NCBI GenBank assembly: GCA_030949405.1
Contig: JAUZSN010000002.1
Coordinates: 1,054,001-1,118,000 of the forward strand
DNA from: Methylococcales bacterium
Lineage (GTDB): Bacteria; Pseudomonadota; Gammaproteobacteria; Methylococcales; Methylomonadaceae
Direction of reading: 5' to 3'
DNA length: 64,000 nucleotides
Positions 36,472-46,532 of this stretch are shown here, in pieces. The notes below the pieces were generated by a model. That model did no database searches, was not told the DNA's origin, and was given only the letters and a program-made list of their open reading frames with translations. The position numbers and the translations under genes were made by a program. Numbering within the stretch: position 1 is the first letter of the stretch; the number at the start of each line of letters is the position of its first letter.

Positions 36472-36543
36472 AACTACCAACTTAAGATAGAACAAGTTGA
36501 GGTTAAGCCTCGCTCCATAGTGTCGCGTCTTAAAACTAACGAA
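36472..36543. mobile_element. Decayed 72-bp MITE of the IS-related family
   Basis: The left end AACTACCAACTTAAGATAG and the right end TGTCGCGTCTTAA are degenerate copies of the IS ends. The inside (TTGAGGTTAAGCCTCGCTCC) is the reverse complement of the core shared by the elements at 26864 and 48235. No target duplication is visible. Confidence 0.6.
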
Positions 36544-36585
36544 TATTAGGCGACAAAAAATAGTTTGTAGACTAACGGTTAGTGT

Positions 36586-37479
36586 TTAACGTCGTCTTAT
36601 TTTTAGTTTTTTAAAATTTATCTGATCTATTTTTTTTGATGACTCATCAAAGCGACTTCCTGTTTGATCCAGCGAATGGCCTGTTGTATTAAGGGTATCC
36701 GAGGCTTTTTTCATTTCAGGGCTTTCAATTGGCAAATTAGTTTCATCAATTAATGCATCAATATCTAAATCATTTTCAAGTTCAGAATTACCATCGGTGA
36801 CTAAATGCTGGCGTGATTGTAAAAAGGATTCTCGGGTAAATAAATAAGGATCTAATGCACCCTCATCAATGACTTTTAAGGTTCCTTCTGCATTCGCTCG
36901 CATATTTAGCATTTCTAAGGAGCGAATCGGAATCGGAATGTAAGTTGCAGGGTTTACCGCCGCATCAAAAACTAAACCAGGAACGCCACGGCTTGTGGAT
37001 GGACCAATAATAGGTAAAACCAAATAAGGCCCTTTAGGAACCCCCCAAACACCTAATGTTTGCGCAAAATCTTCGTTGTTTTTATTTAATCCCACTTCGC
37101 TAGCAACATCCAATATGCCCGCTAACCCCACCGTTGAATTTAACAAAAAACGCCCAGTATCTTCACCCGCTTGAAGTAATTTGGCTTGCATTAAATCATT
37201 TAAAATAACGTTAATATCTTTTAAATTATTAAAGAAATTACCAATTCCCGATTGAACTAAATCTGGGGTTATAAAATCATAGGCGGATGAAACAGGTTCG
37301 CCTACATAATTATCGAGACCTTCATTGAAGTAAAAAACAGTGCGGTTAATCTCTTCATAGGGATCATCTGTACTCACAATACTGCCATTAGTGCTTGCAC
37401 AACTTGTCAATAACAAGGCACTAAGGCAAGCGGTTGTTGAGAGTATTTTTACTATTCTATTTTTTTTATGATCAATCAT
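36586..37479 (-). CDS. mlaA: MlaA (VacJ) family outer-membrane lipoprotein
   Basis: The lipoprotein signal SALLLTSC is followed by the MlaA core: DPYEEINRTVFYFNEGLDNYV, NFFNNLKDINVILNDLMQAKL, GRFLLNSTVGLAGILDVAS and GVWGVPKGPYLVLPIIGPS. MlaA sits in the outer membrane with a porin and removes phospholipids from the outer leaflet. The 297-residue protein is longer than usual because of a charged C-terminal tail. It lies 20 bases after the MlaC/HpnM gene and the cluster leads into hpnH, so it may serve hopanoid or phospholipid traffic at this locus (inference). Confidence 0.88.
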   Translation of the reverse strand: MIDHKKNRIVKILSTTACLSALLLTSCASTNGSIVSTDDPYEEINRTVFYFNEGLDNYVGEPVSSAYDFITPDLVQSGIGNFFNNLKDINVILNDLMQAKLLQAGEDTGRFLLNSTVGLAGILDVASEVGLNKNNEDFAQTLGVWGVPKGPYLVLPIIGPSTSRGVPGLVFDAAVNPATYIPIPIRSLEMLNMRANAEGTLKVIDEGALDPYLFTRESFLQSRQHLVTDGNSELENDLDIDALIDETNLPIESPEMKKASDTLNTTGHSLDQTGSRFDESSKKIDQINFKKLKIRRR

Positions 37480-37499
37480 TGTTATAAACCTAAAAACTA

Positions 37500-38078
37500 T
37501 TATTTTGCGTAAGTCTCAATTTTTGCATTAATTTTTGTAATCAGCGCGTCAAAACCGGATGATTTTAAAATCGTTGTATACTCAGAGCGTTTCAACGCTA
37601 AATCACTAACACCATTCGCAATGATATTAATAATAAGCCAACTTTCCCCTTTTTTCTTTAACATATAGTCAAATTTAACCGCATCATCACTAGGAATTTG
37701 CAGGTAAGTATGGACAATCATTCCACCTCGTGCCGTTTCATCTTCTGAATCAAAAACAAATGATTCCCCTGAAAATTCTTTAAAGTTATCCGCATAAGCG
37801 GCAATGCTCAATTGTGTGAAAACATCGACTAACGTTTGTTGCTGTAGTGTATCAAGTTTAACCCATTCTCGTCCCATAACAACGCGTGTTATTTTAGTTA
37901 AATCATGACTTTTATTAATGGCTTTTTCCAGTCTTTTATAACGTCCCTGAAATCCCAAGGTTTTTCCTTGTTTCATTACCGTTAATAATTTACTTTGAAA
38001 GGTTTCAACTACTTGTTTTGCGGTTTTCTGTCTTGCTTGAACCGTTGAAACATTCATTGCTAATAAAAATACAAGCAT
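37500..38078 (-). CDS. MlaC/Ttg2D family periplasmic lipid-binding protein (HpnM-like), start disturbed
   Basis: KQVVETFQSKLLTVMKQG, LTKITRVVMGREW and FDYMLKKKGESWLIINIIANGVSDLALKRSEY are typical of MlaC/HpnM proteins, which carry lipids across the periplasm. The ATG at 38078 gives a signal peptide lacking its basic n-region. Ten Ts (coding strand) lie just upstream. With nine, the frame would extend to an ATG near 38110 and yield a normal signal with basic residues (IKNKVFF, then MLVFLLAMNVSTVQA). It is paired with mlaA. Confidence 0.85.
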   Translation of the reverse strand: MLVFLLAMNVSTVQARQKTAKQVVETFQSKLLTVMKQGKTLGFQGRYKRLEKAINKSHDLTKITRVVMGREWVKLDTLQQQTLVDVFTQLSIAAYADNFKEFSGESFVFDSEDETARGGMIVHTYLQIPSDDAVKFDYMLKKKGESWLIINIIANGVSDLALKRSEYTTILKSSGFDALITKINAKIETYAK

Positions 38079-38277
38079 CGAAAAAAAAAACTTTATTCTT
38101 AATTATGACCAACATTAAAACACCCTCCAATACAATTGTTTTTAATTTTTTATAAACTCATTCTTTGTAAAAGTATACCTTAGCTAAGGTGATATTGAAA
38201 AATTTCAAATAAAGTCATTAAAAAATAATCTAAAATTTAGAGGTCACGGTAAAAAATACCCGTGACATCTGCTTTAA

Positions 38278-39372
38278 TTATAATTCTGTTTTGATTGGAA
38301 TGTCTTCTAAGGGGGTTGCTGTATTTTTTTCAGGTGATTGAACCTCAACCATATCGCCTTCTGTTTTGGGCCCTAAAAAGGAGGTTAACATCGCTTTGAT
38401 CGGGTGAGCGAGCATGTCTTCTACCGCCGTCGCTTCATAGCCACAGTGAGCCATGCAGTTAGCACACTTTGGGTTATTAACGCTCCCGTATTTTTCCCAA
38501 GGGGTTGTCTCTAAGAGTTCCTTAAAGGTATCAACATAACCTTCATCATCCAGTAAATAGCATGGTTTTTGCCAACCAAAAACGTTACGGGTTGGATTTC
38601 CCCAAGGCGTACAATTATAATTTTCATTGCCCGCAAGAAAGTTTAGGTATAAGGAAGAATGGTTAAGTTTCCACTTTTTATTTTTACCAATTTTAAAAAT
38701 ACCACGAAATAACTCTTTGACATCACGACCTTTAATAAAAACATCTTGGTTTGGGGCATGTTCATAACTAAATCCAGGGGCAATGGTAACGCCTTCAACC
38801 CCTAATTCCATCGCATAATCTAAAAATTCAGCGACTTCGGGGGCATTTTCACCCTGAAATAACGTACAGTTGATGGTGACTCGAAAACCTTTACTTAATG
38901 CTAATTTAATCGCTTCTTCGGCAATATCAAAAACGCCTTTTTGACACACTGAAACATCATGTCGTTCTTGGTTTCCATCTAAATGAATTGAAAAGGTTAG
39001 ATAGGGGGATGGGGTGTAATCATCAATACGTTTTTTTAGTAATAAGGCATTCGTACATAAATAAACGAATTTTTTTCGCGCAACAATACCATCAACAATT
39101 TGAGGCATTTCTTTATGGATGAGTGGCTCGCCTCCTGGAATTGAAACCATTGGGGCATCACATTCATCAACGGCCTCTAAACATTCAGCGACCGAAAGCC
39201 GTTTATTTAAAATTTCATCAGGATAATCAATTTTACCACACCCTGCACACGCCAAATTACACTTAAATAACGGTTCTAACATTAAAACCAAAGGGTAACG
39301 TTTCACCCCTTTTAATTTCTGTGCTAATAAATAACGACCGACAGCCAACTGTTGGCGTAAAGGTATACTCAC
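38278..39372 (-). CDS. hpnH: Hopanoid biosynthesis radical-SAM protein HpnH
   Basis: LMLEPLFKCNLACAGCGKIDYP contains the radical-SAM cysteines C38, C42 and C45, and the whole is a typical HpnH of about 364 residues. HpnH adds a 5'-deoxyadenosyl group to diploptene and so makes adenosylhopane, the first step of side-chain extension. The start is taken as the GTG at 39372 rather than the TTG at 39387, because GGAGGA lies seven bases upstream and overlaps the alternative start. It reads away from the squalene synthase-shc operon; the proteins act in one pathway. Confidence 0.93.
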   Translation of the reverse strand: MSIPLRQQLAVGRYLLAQKLKGVKRYPLVLMLEPLFKCNLACAGCGKIDYPDEILNKRLSVAECLEAVDECDAPMVSIPGGEPLIHKEMPQIVDGIVARKKFVYLCTNALLLKKRIDDYTPSPYLTFSIHLDGNQERHDVSVCQKGVFDIAEEAIKLALSKGFRVTINCTLFQGENAPEVAEFLDYAMELGVEGVTIAPGFSYEHAPNQDVFIKGRDVKELFRGIFKIGKNKKWKLNHSSLYLNFLAGNENYNCTPWGNPTRNVFGWQKPCYLLDDEGYVDTFKELLETTPWEKYGSVNNPKCANCMAHCGYEATAVEDMLAHPIKAMLTSFLGPKTEGDMVEVQSPEKNTATPLEDIPIKTEL

Positions 39373-40134
39373 AAATCTATCCTCCAAAAATGAGCGTTAA
39401 ACAGACTGTTGTAAAATAACAACAATTATCGACTGTTGACGCTAAAAAAATGCTAATCCCTCACAATTATTACAGAAATAGGAGGAAACTAAATAGGTTC
39501 AGAATACTCTATTTTTGGACTAGACTCCAGTATTAAGCATTAATTTTTAGACTGAATTTTTTATTCTAGGCCCCTTTAAAAAAATAGAGAAACTCGGATT
39601 GAGCCCTTTTAAAAATTTCAGAGGATTACTTCCATTGATTTTATCGACATTCTGTATTTTTATTGAGCTGTTTAATTTAAGGTTTAAACGCTTTGGTGAA
39701 GTCTAGATGTATCTATTTAGGTCTATTTTTATAGAATAAGCTACTGAATATAAATGATTTTAAAAGTGAACGTTTCTTTTAGGTGCTTGTTGTAGGGACT
39801 CAGAAAATAACGAAGAAGATTCACTTAAAATAAAAAAACTTTAAAAAACAAATGAACTCTATTATTTTAGAGTAATCATTAGGTGGGTTAATATGGTTTA
39901 TTAATTTTACTTATTTCTAACGATGACTCATTATAATTAAAAATACAATCCTCAACAAATACAAACGTTATCGCCGCTATCACGTATCTATTTGTGATTA
40001 AGTTTGCAATAAAACAACAATGCTTTGCAAAATACCAACAAACAGTCTATTATTAACTCAACCCAGCCATATTTTATTTAAAATTTTAGCGTTCCGTTAT
40101 ACCATAAGCATCTTTTTGCACGGCAAAACACACT
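39373..40134. other. 762-base non-coding region between divergent hopanoid operons
   Basis: The sequence is very AT-rich and holds no convincing reading frame, hairpin or RNA gene. The promoters of hpnH and of the squalene synthase operon must lie here. No known operator was recognised. Confidence 0.5.
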
Positions 40135-41223
40135 ATGATCGGTACACCAATTTCTATTAACCACCCAGAATCACTCCTTAATTTAAGCGATGATGAATTT
40201 CAAGCTATTTTACTTGAAGGGGTTTCCAGAACGTTTGCACTAACCATTCCTCAATTGCCTGCAAGCCTTTACCCTGCGGTAGCAAATGCTTATTTATTGT
40301 GTCGAATTATTGATACGATAGAAGATGAGATCTCGCTTTCAGTCGCCCAAAAGGAATCTTTTTGTTCGGCCTTTATTAAGGTGGTCAAAACAGGTGAGGG
40401 GGCCGCTGTTTTTGCCCAAGCATTATCGCCCTTATTATCTGAAAAAACGTTACCCGCAGAACATACGTTAATCGAATTAACGCCTCGTGTTATTAGTATT
40501 ACCCAAAATTTTGAAGCCACACAAATTGATGCTTTAGCGGAATGCATCGCGGTTATGGCTAAAGGAATGCCGATCTTTCAAGCGTTAGATTTACGGGCAG
40601 GCCTGAAAACAATGGCCGATATGGATGATTACTGTTATTACGTTGCAGGCTGTGTCGGTGAAATGTTAGCTAAACTTTTTTGCTATTATTCGGCTGAAAT
40701 TAATCAACATCGAGAAAAATTATTAAAATTATCGGTTTCATTTGGGCAGGGTTTACAAATGACCAATATTTTAAAAGATATTTGGGATGATGCTCAACGA
40801 GGCGTATGTTGGCTCCCTCAAGATATTTTTACGGAAACGGGGTTTGATTTATCAACACTCACGCCTGAAACCGATGATGAAAAATTTCGTCAAGGTTTAA
40901 TACATTTACTGAGTATTGCTGAAAAGCATCTGGAAGATGCCATGGAATACACCCAATTATTACCCCCGCATGAAACAGGCATTCGTAATTTTTGTCTATG
41001 GGCGATTGGAATGGCGGTTCTTACGCTAAAGAAAATCAAACAAAATCTAAGTTTTAATGAGTCAAGTCAGGTAAAAATTAACCGCAAACAGGTTAAGGCA
41101 ACTATTTTGGTGGCTAAATTAACCGTTCGCAATAATTATTTATTATCATTGGTTTTTAATTACTTTAGTAAAGAACTTAAAGAACCCAACTGGCACTATC
41201 AATCTCTTTCAACTAAATCTTAA
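40135..41223 (+). CDS. Squalene synthase (farnesyl-diphosphate farnesyltransferase type)
   Basis: The 362-residue protein has the two aspartate-rich motifs of prenyl-synthases: LLCRIIDTIEDE near residue 60 and NILKDIWDDAQRGVCWLP near 220. GVSRTFALTIPQLP and VAGCVGEMLAKLF place it with squalene/phytoene synthases. The CWLP pattern is closer to true squalene synthases than to HpnC/HpnD. It joins two farnesyl diphosphates head to head and reduces the product to squalene. HpnC, HpnD and HpnE are absent from the window, consistent with a single enzyme. It leads the shc operon, with 21 bases to shc. Confidence 0.85.
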   Translation: MIGTPISINHPESLLNLSDDEFQAILLEGVSRTFALTIPQLPASLYPAVANAYLLCRIIDTIEDEISLSVAQKESFCSAFIKVVKTGEGAAVFAQALSPLLSEKTLPAEHTLIELTPRVISITQNFEATQIDALAECIAVMAKGMPIFQALDLRAGLKTMADMDDYCYYVAGCVGEMLAKLFCYYSAEINQHREKLLKLSVSFGQGLQMTNILKDIWDDAQRGVCWLPQDIFTETGFDLSTLTPETDDEKFRQGLIHLLSIAEKHLEDAMEYTQLLPPHETGIRNFCLWAIGMAVLTLKKIKQNLSFNESSQVKINRKQVKATILVAKLTVRNNYLLSLVFNYFSKELKEPNWHYQSLSTKS

Positions 41224-41244
41224 AGTACCTATTAAGGATTCATC

Positions 41245-43203
41245 ATGTTTACAGAAGCTGCAATGCCGATGGATACGAGCGACGCTCAACACTCATCAAC
41301 GGCTATTAAATCTAAATCGCTTAATCTTGATAAAGCCATAGAAAACGCTCAGGATTATTTACTCAATCTTCAAGATAAATCGGGATTTTGGAATTTTGAA
41401 TTAGAAGCGGATTGCAGTATTTCTGCGGAATACATCATGTTTATGCACTATTTAGGTGAAATTAATAAGCCCTTACAAGAAAAAATTGCGGTTTATTTAA
41501 GAGCGGGCCAATCTGAGGCGGGGCATTATGCTTTATATCCTGGGGGCGAGGGAAATATTAGTACCAGTGTTAAAGTTTATTTTGCATTGAAACTGGCAGG
41601 GGATGATGTTGACTCAGAGCCAATGACGAAATTACGGGACTTTATTTTAACGCAGGGGGGCGTTGCAAAAGCCAATGTATTTACTCGTCTTGCGTTAGCG
41701 ACGTTTGGTGAATTACCTTGGCGGGGTGTTCCTTATATCCCTGTTGAAATTATGCTGTTTCCTAAATGGTTTCCCTTTCATTTGGATAAAGTTTCTTATT
41801 GGTCACGTACGGTCATGGTTCCTTTTTTCATTTTATATACTCTAAAAGCTAAAGCAAAAAACCCAACAAATACGAGTGTGTTGGAGTTATTTGTCACTCA
41901 TCCTGATAAAGAAAAACATTACTTTCCTGATCGAACATTATTGAATAAATGTTTTTTAGCCATGGATCAATTAGGCTTAAAAACTCGGGGTTTAATCCCT
42001 AAAAAACTGCATCAAAAAGCCATTGAACAAGCAAAGCAATGGATTATTGAACGATTAAATGGCGAAGATGGCTTAGGCGGAATTTTCCCTGCGATGGTGG
42101 CCTCTTATCAATCTTTATTATTAGTGGGCGTGCCAAAAGAAGATGAGAAAATGCGTACCATCCGAAAGGCGATTGATAAACTTTTGGTGATTAAAGACGA
42201 TTCGGCGTATTGCCAACCGTGTTTATCGCCTGTTTGGGACACAGGCTTGGTCGCACTTGCGTTACAAGAAGTTGATAAAGAGGCCAATAAAGAAAGCCTT
42301 ATGCTTTGTTATGAATGGTTAAAAAGCAAACAACTTTCCGATGAACCCGGTGATTGGCGTATTGCATGTCCCGATGTTGCGGGCGGCGGGTGGGCCTTTC
42401 AATTTGAAAATGCACATTATCCTGATGTGGATGATACCGCTTTAGTGGCATTCGCAATGGCTGAATTAGATATAAAAGCCTATGACGAACCCATTCATCG
42501 GGCGACTAACTGGATTGTAGGGATGCAATCTAAAAATGGGGGCTACGGTGCCTTTGATGTGGACAATACCAGCTACTATTTAGATGAAATTCCATTTGCA
42601 GATCACGGCGCGTTATTAGATCCGCCGACCGCTGATGTCAGTGCGCGTTGTGCGATGTTAATGGCGCGTGTTGCTCAAAATCATGAGGAATACTTACCTG
42701 TTTTGGAGCGAACCCTTACTTATATTCGCAGCGAACAAGAAGAAAATGGCTCATGGTTTGGTCGCTGGGGAACCAATTATATTTATGGGACTTGGTCGGT
42801 CTTAATCGGTTTAGAGCCTACCGATATTCCTAAAAGTGATCCTCTTTATACCAAAGCGTCGGCTTGGTTAAAAAGTGTACAGCGTGACGATGGCGGTTGG
42901 GGAGAAGATAACCAAAGCTATGAAGTTGACGATAAATATGATGGTCGTTACCATATAAGTACCAGCTTCCAAACTGCGTGGGCATTGCTGGGTTTAATGG
43001 CGGCAGGCGAAGTGGATAGCCCTGAAGTTAAATTGGGGATTAATTATCTGTTACGTCAACAACAAGACAATGGCGTTTGGGAGGATCCTTGCTTTACCGC
43101 ACCGGGGTTTCCAAAGGTCTTTTATTTAAAATATCACGGCTATGATAAATTCTTTCCATTGTGGGCCTTAGCTCGCTATCGTAACGAACTGTCTAAAAAA
43201 TAA
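41245..43203 (+). CDS. shc: Squalene-hopene cyclase
   Basis: The 652-residue protein has repeated QW motifs such as QDKSGFWNFELE, QDDGGWGED-like stretches and QQDNGVWEDPCF. The catalytic acid motif reads DVDDTALV. GTWSVLIGLEP and AFQTAWALLGL-type segments complete the class II triterpene cyclase fold. It cyclises squalene to hopene and hopanol at the membrane. Stop and next start overlap (TAATG), so hpnG is translationally coupled. Confidence 0.95.
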   Translation: MFTEAAMPMDTSDAQHSSTAIKSKSLNLDKAIENAQDYLLNLQDKSGFWNFELEADCSISAEYIMFMHYLGEINKPLQEKIAVYLRAGQSEAGHYALYPGGEGNISTSVKVYFALKLAGDDVDSEPMTKLRDFILTQGGVAKANVFTRLALATFGELPWRGVPYIPVEIMLFPKWFPFHLDKVSYWSRTVMVPFFILYTLKAKAKNPTNTSVLELFVTHPDKEKHYFPDRTLLNKCFLAMDQLGLKTRGLIPKKLHQKAIEQAKQWIIERLNGEDGLGGIFPAMVASYQSLLLVGVPKEDEKMRTIRKAIDKLLVIKDDSAYCQPCLSPVWDTGLVALALQEVDKEANKESLMLCYEWLKSKQLSDEPGDWRIACPDVAGGGWAFQFENAHYPDVDDTALVAFAMAELDIKAYDEPIHRATNWIVGMQSKNGGYGAFDVDNTSYYLDEIPFADHGALLDPPTADVSARCAMLMARVAQNHEEYLPVLERTLTYIRSEQEENGSWFGRWGTNYIYGTWSVLIGLEPTDIPKSDPLYTKASAWLKSVQRDDGGWGEDNQSYEVDDKYDGRYHISTSFQTAWALLGLMAAGEVDSPEVKLGINYLLRQQQDNGVWEDPCFTAPGFPKVFYLKYHGYDKFFPLWALARYRNELSKK

Positions 43204-43916
43204 TGATTGGAATCATTGTCGCTTTACCTGAAGAGCTGGCCACCTTAACGACAAAAAAAATGGTTAGGGGGCAGTGTGCGTTTGTGGCTAATAACGTCAT
43301 GGTAATCTGTTCAGGTGTGGGGCGCGACAATGCCATTAAAGCGGCTAATGTATTGATTGCTAAAGGGGCAAAAGGGCTGATTAGTTGGGGCTGTGCGGGA
43401 GCCTTAGCGCGTGATTTAAAAGCGGGTGACCTTCTTTTTCCTGAAAAAATAATCCCAGCCAAAGGCGATTCTTTACGGGTGAGTGAGCATTGGTTAGCGC
43501 ATATTAAGAAAAATTTACCGGTTATTCATCGCTCGGTGAGTTTGGTTGAAAGCCTAGCCATCATTGAAACCAGCGAGAAGAAAAAAAAATTACATCAACA
43601 AACACAGGCTGTTGCCGTTGATATGGAAAGTGCGGCCATTGTTGAAACGGCTGAAAAAGCGGGCCTTAAAAGCTTAGTGATACGAACAATTTCCGATCCC
43701 GTTACTCTAAACTTTCCCCCAGCGGTGAGTTATGCCTTGAATAGCGACGGTGAAATCATGTTAGCGAAACTGCTCCGCTATTTATTAACCCATCCTCAGC
43801 AAATACCCGCCTTAATGAAATTAGGCTTGAATTTTAAGGCGGCTAAAAACAAATTAAAGGCAGTCGCCGTACATCTTGATACAATAGTGGGTTTTGATTT
43901 AAATACAACTACATGA
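43203..43916 (+). CDS. hpnG: Hopanoid-associated nucleosidase HpnG
   Basis: The 237-residue protein shows the MTAN/PNP fold: MIGIIVALPEELATL, VMVICSGVGRDNAIKAA and AVDMESAAIVETAEKAGLKSLVIRTISD. HpnG removes adenine from adenosylhopane to give ribosylhopane. It overlaps shc by one base and hpnN by four, so expression is tightly linked. Confidence 0.93.
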   Translation: MIGIIVALPEELATLTTKKMVRGQCAFVANNVMVICSGVGRDNAIKAANVLIAKGAKGLISWGCAGALARDLKAGDLLFPEKIIPAKGDSLRVSEHWLAHIKKNLPVIHRSVSLVESLAIIETSEKKKKLHQQTQAVAVDMESAAIVETAEKAGLKSLVIRTISDPVTLNFPPAVSYALNSDGEIMLAKLLRYLLTHPQQIPALMKLGLNFKAAKNKLKAVAVHLDTIVGFDLNTTT

Positions 43917-46519
43917 GTCACTCGCCTATCATTTCGCTGGATAAATTTTTATGTTGGTGGGGATCTAATATTTTACGATTCCCTTGGGTTTTATTAATTT
44001 TTACGTGTGTTCTTTGTGGAATAAGCTTGAATTACACCCTAAATAATTTAGGCGTTAATACCAATACAGCGGAAATGCTGTCCCCTGATTTACCTTTTCA
44101 ACAAAATAGAAAGCGTATGGAAGCCGCTTTTCCTTTTGATGCAGGGGCGATTTTATTAGTTGTTGAAGCCTTAACCCCCGAAGAAACCTCGCAAGCCGCT
44201 GATAAATTAGCGAAAAAATTAAAATCACAATCCGATCACTTTAATTCGGTTTATATTCCCACAGAAAATGATTTTTTCAAACGCCAAGCCCTTCTCTACC
44301 TTGAAACCGATGAGCTTGAAGCCTTAGCAACTAAGCTAACCAATGCTCAACCCTTCATTGGCCATTTAGCACAAAATTATCATCTTCAAGGCTTATTTAG
44401 CCTTATTAATAAAGCACTGAATCAGCAAGAAAATTTGCCGATGGATTTAGAGCCTTTGTTACAAGCGGTTAACCAGTCTATTATTGCGCAAACACAACAG
44501 CAACCGCATTATTTATCATGGCAAGACTTATTAGCTGCAAATAAATTAAATACCGAAAGTCGGCGAACGATTGTTATTGCGCGTCCTAAAATGAATTTTA
44601 ACGAAATTTTTCCTGCTGAATTAGCCTTAACGGCGGCTCGATTAACCGTTAAAGAAATGATGGCACAAACACCAAGTTTGACGATTAGGATGACCGGTGA
44701 GATTGCGTTAGAACATGAAGAATTAGAAAGTGTCTCCGAAGGTTCCGCCGTTGCGGGCCTTGTTTCATTATTATTAGTTTGCAGCTCATTGTGGTTTGGA
44801 TTGCGTTCTGTTAAATTATTAATGACTACCTTTTTAGCTCTTATTTTTGGACTCATTTTAACAGCAGGGTTTGCCGCAGTTGCGATTGGGCATTTAAACT
44901 TAATCTCAATTGCCTTTGCCGTTTTGTATATCGGCCTCGGCGTTGATTACGCCATTCATCTCTGTTTACGTTATCGAGAATGCCGTGCTTTAGGAATGGA
45001 AAATGGCGTGGCTATTTGTGATAGTATTCACAACGTCGGTTTTTCCCTTTTTCTTTGTGCCTTAACCACGTCATTAGGATTTTTAGCCTTTGTTCCCACC
45101 GATTACTCAGGAGTTTCTGAGTTAGGGCTTATTTCAGGCGCGGGAATGTTTATCGGCTTATTTGTTTCGATCACGGTTTTACCCGCCCTATTAACCTTAT
45201 TTTCATTAAAAAACGTTAAACCTCTTGGTAAATCATGCACCCCCTTATGGTTGGTTAATTTACCTTTTAATTTTTCAAAATCCATCCGAGTGACGGCGAT
45301 TTTATTAAGTTTTATTTCCATTGGAATTTTAACAAATCTAACGTTTGATTCAAATTCAATTAATTTACGCGACCCAACCAGTGAATCTGTTGTAACCATT
45401 AAAGAATTATTAAGCTCAAAAACAGACTCACCTTATGCCTTATCGGCTTTAAGTGATAATTTAGAGCAAGCACAGCAACAAGCCATGCGGTTTAAAGCCT
45501 TGTCCGTGGTTGATAATACGATTTTATTAACGGATTTAGTGGCCAAAAATCAAGATGAAAAATTAGCAATTATTGAAGAGCTTGATTTAATTTTAGGCTC
45601 ACAATTAAGTGAGTTTAAAGAACCCCATGAAAAAGTCGATAGTCGGCAAGCCTTAGTTGAATTTTTAAAACAAATCACCGACGTTTTAACCAAACAACCT
45701 CAACATACGGCCACGGCCTCCTTACAGCAATTACAACAATCGCTGCAACACTTTATTACTCAAACTGATCGCACAGATTCAAGTCAGTACCCTGCGTTAG
45801 AGGCGAATATTTTAGAGTTATTACCCTATACGATGGAACGTTTACGCACGAGTTTAATGGCCAGTCCTTATACCTTGGGGGATTTACCCCGTTATTTAAC
45901 CCAGCACTGGTTAAGTGATGAGGGCTTGTATCGTATTCTCATCATGCCCGCAGACGATCAAAATAAACTTGAAAATCAGCGAAATTTTGTTAATGAGGTT
46001 CAAACGATTGATGCGGGAGTGACAGGCTTATCGGTTGCCGATCAGGCTTCGGGCGATGCGGTCGTGGATGCTTTTATTCAAGCGTTTACAGGCGCGTTAA
46101 TTGCCATCACGTTACTGTTATTGATTATCTTAAAAAGTATAAAAAAGACCTTACTGGTTATTTTTCCTTTATTATTAGCGACCCTTTTAACAGGGGCGAG
46201 CAACGTTTTGTTAGATAATCCGTTTAATTTTGCCAACATTATCGCCTTACCTTTATTAATGGGGATGGGCGTTGATAGTGGGATTCATATTATGCACCGT
46301 TTACACGTTCATTTTACTGAAGAGGAAAACCTCTTAGAAACCAGTACCGCGCGGGGTGTATTTTTTAGCTCTTTAACCACCATGTGTAGCTTTTCTAGTC
46401 TTGCGTTTACACCTCATGTGGGGACATCCAGCATGGGGCTTTTATTGGCGATGGGTATCTTCTTTACCTTAATTTGCACGCTGATTGTATTACCCGCCTT
46501 TAGTGGCAAAACTGTTTAA
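43913..46519 (+). CDS. hpnN: Hopanoid transporter HpnN (RND/MMPL family)
   Basis: The 868-residue protein has two halves, each with a periplasmic domain and a six-segment bundle; VLYIGLGVDYAIHLCLRYRE and LLMGMGVDSGIHIMHRLHVH are the paired fourth-helix motifs of MMPL/RND proteins. HpnN carries hopanoids from the inner to the outer membrane. The start overlaps hpnG (ATGA). The length fits known HpnN. Confidence 0.93.
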   Translation: MSHSPIISLDKFLCWWGSNILRFPWVLLIFTCVLCGISLNYTLNNLGVNTNTAEMLSPDLPFQQNRKRMEAAFPFDAGAILLVVEALTPEETSQAADKLAKKLKSQSDHFNSVYIPTENDFFKRQALLYLETDELEALATKLTNAQPFIGHLAQNYHLQGLFSLINKALNQQENLPMDLEPLLQAVNQSIIAQTQQQPHYLSWQDLLAANKLNTESRRTIVIARPKMNFNEIFPAELALTAARLTVKEMMAQTPSLTIRMTGEIALEHEELESVSEGSAVAGLVSLLLVCSSLWFGLRSVKLLMTTFLALIFGLILTAGFAAVAIGHLNLISIAFAVLYIGLGVDYAIHLCLRYRECRALGMENGVAICDSIHNVGFSLFLCALTTSLGFLAFVPTDYSGVSELGLISGAGMFIGLFVSITVLPALLTLFSLKNVKPLGKSCTPLWLVNLPFNFSKSIRVTAILLSFISIGILTNLTFDSNSINLRDPTSESVVTIKELLSSKTDSPYALSALSDNLEQAQQQAMRFKALSVVDNTILLTDLVAKNQDEKLAIIEELDLILGSQLSEFKEPHEKVDSRQALVEFLKQITDVLTKQPQHTATASLQQLQQSLQHFITQTDRTDSSQYPALEANILELLPYTMERLRTSLMASPYTLGDLPRYLTQHWLSDEGLYRILIMPADDQNKLENQRNFVNEVQTIDAGVTGLSVADQASGDAVVDAFIQAFTGALIAITLLLLIILKSIKKTLLVIFPLLLATLLTGASNVLLDNPFNFANIIALPLLMGMGVDSGIHIMHRLHVHFTEEENLLETSTARGVFFSSLTTMCSFSSLAFTPHVGTSSMGLLLAMGIFFTLICTLIVLPAFSGKTV

Positions 46520-46532
46520 TAATGAGATAACG

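Noticed and set aside
39373-40134. Search for a small RNA or small gene in the hpnH-squalene synthase gap
   Set aside because: No stable hairpin with T-tract, no frame with a ribosome binding site.
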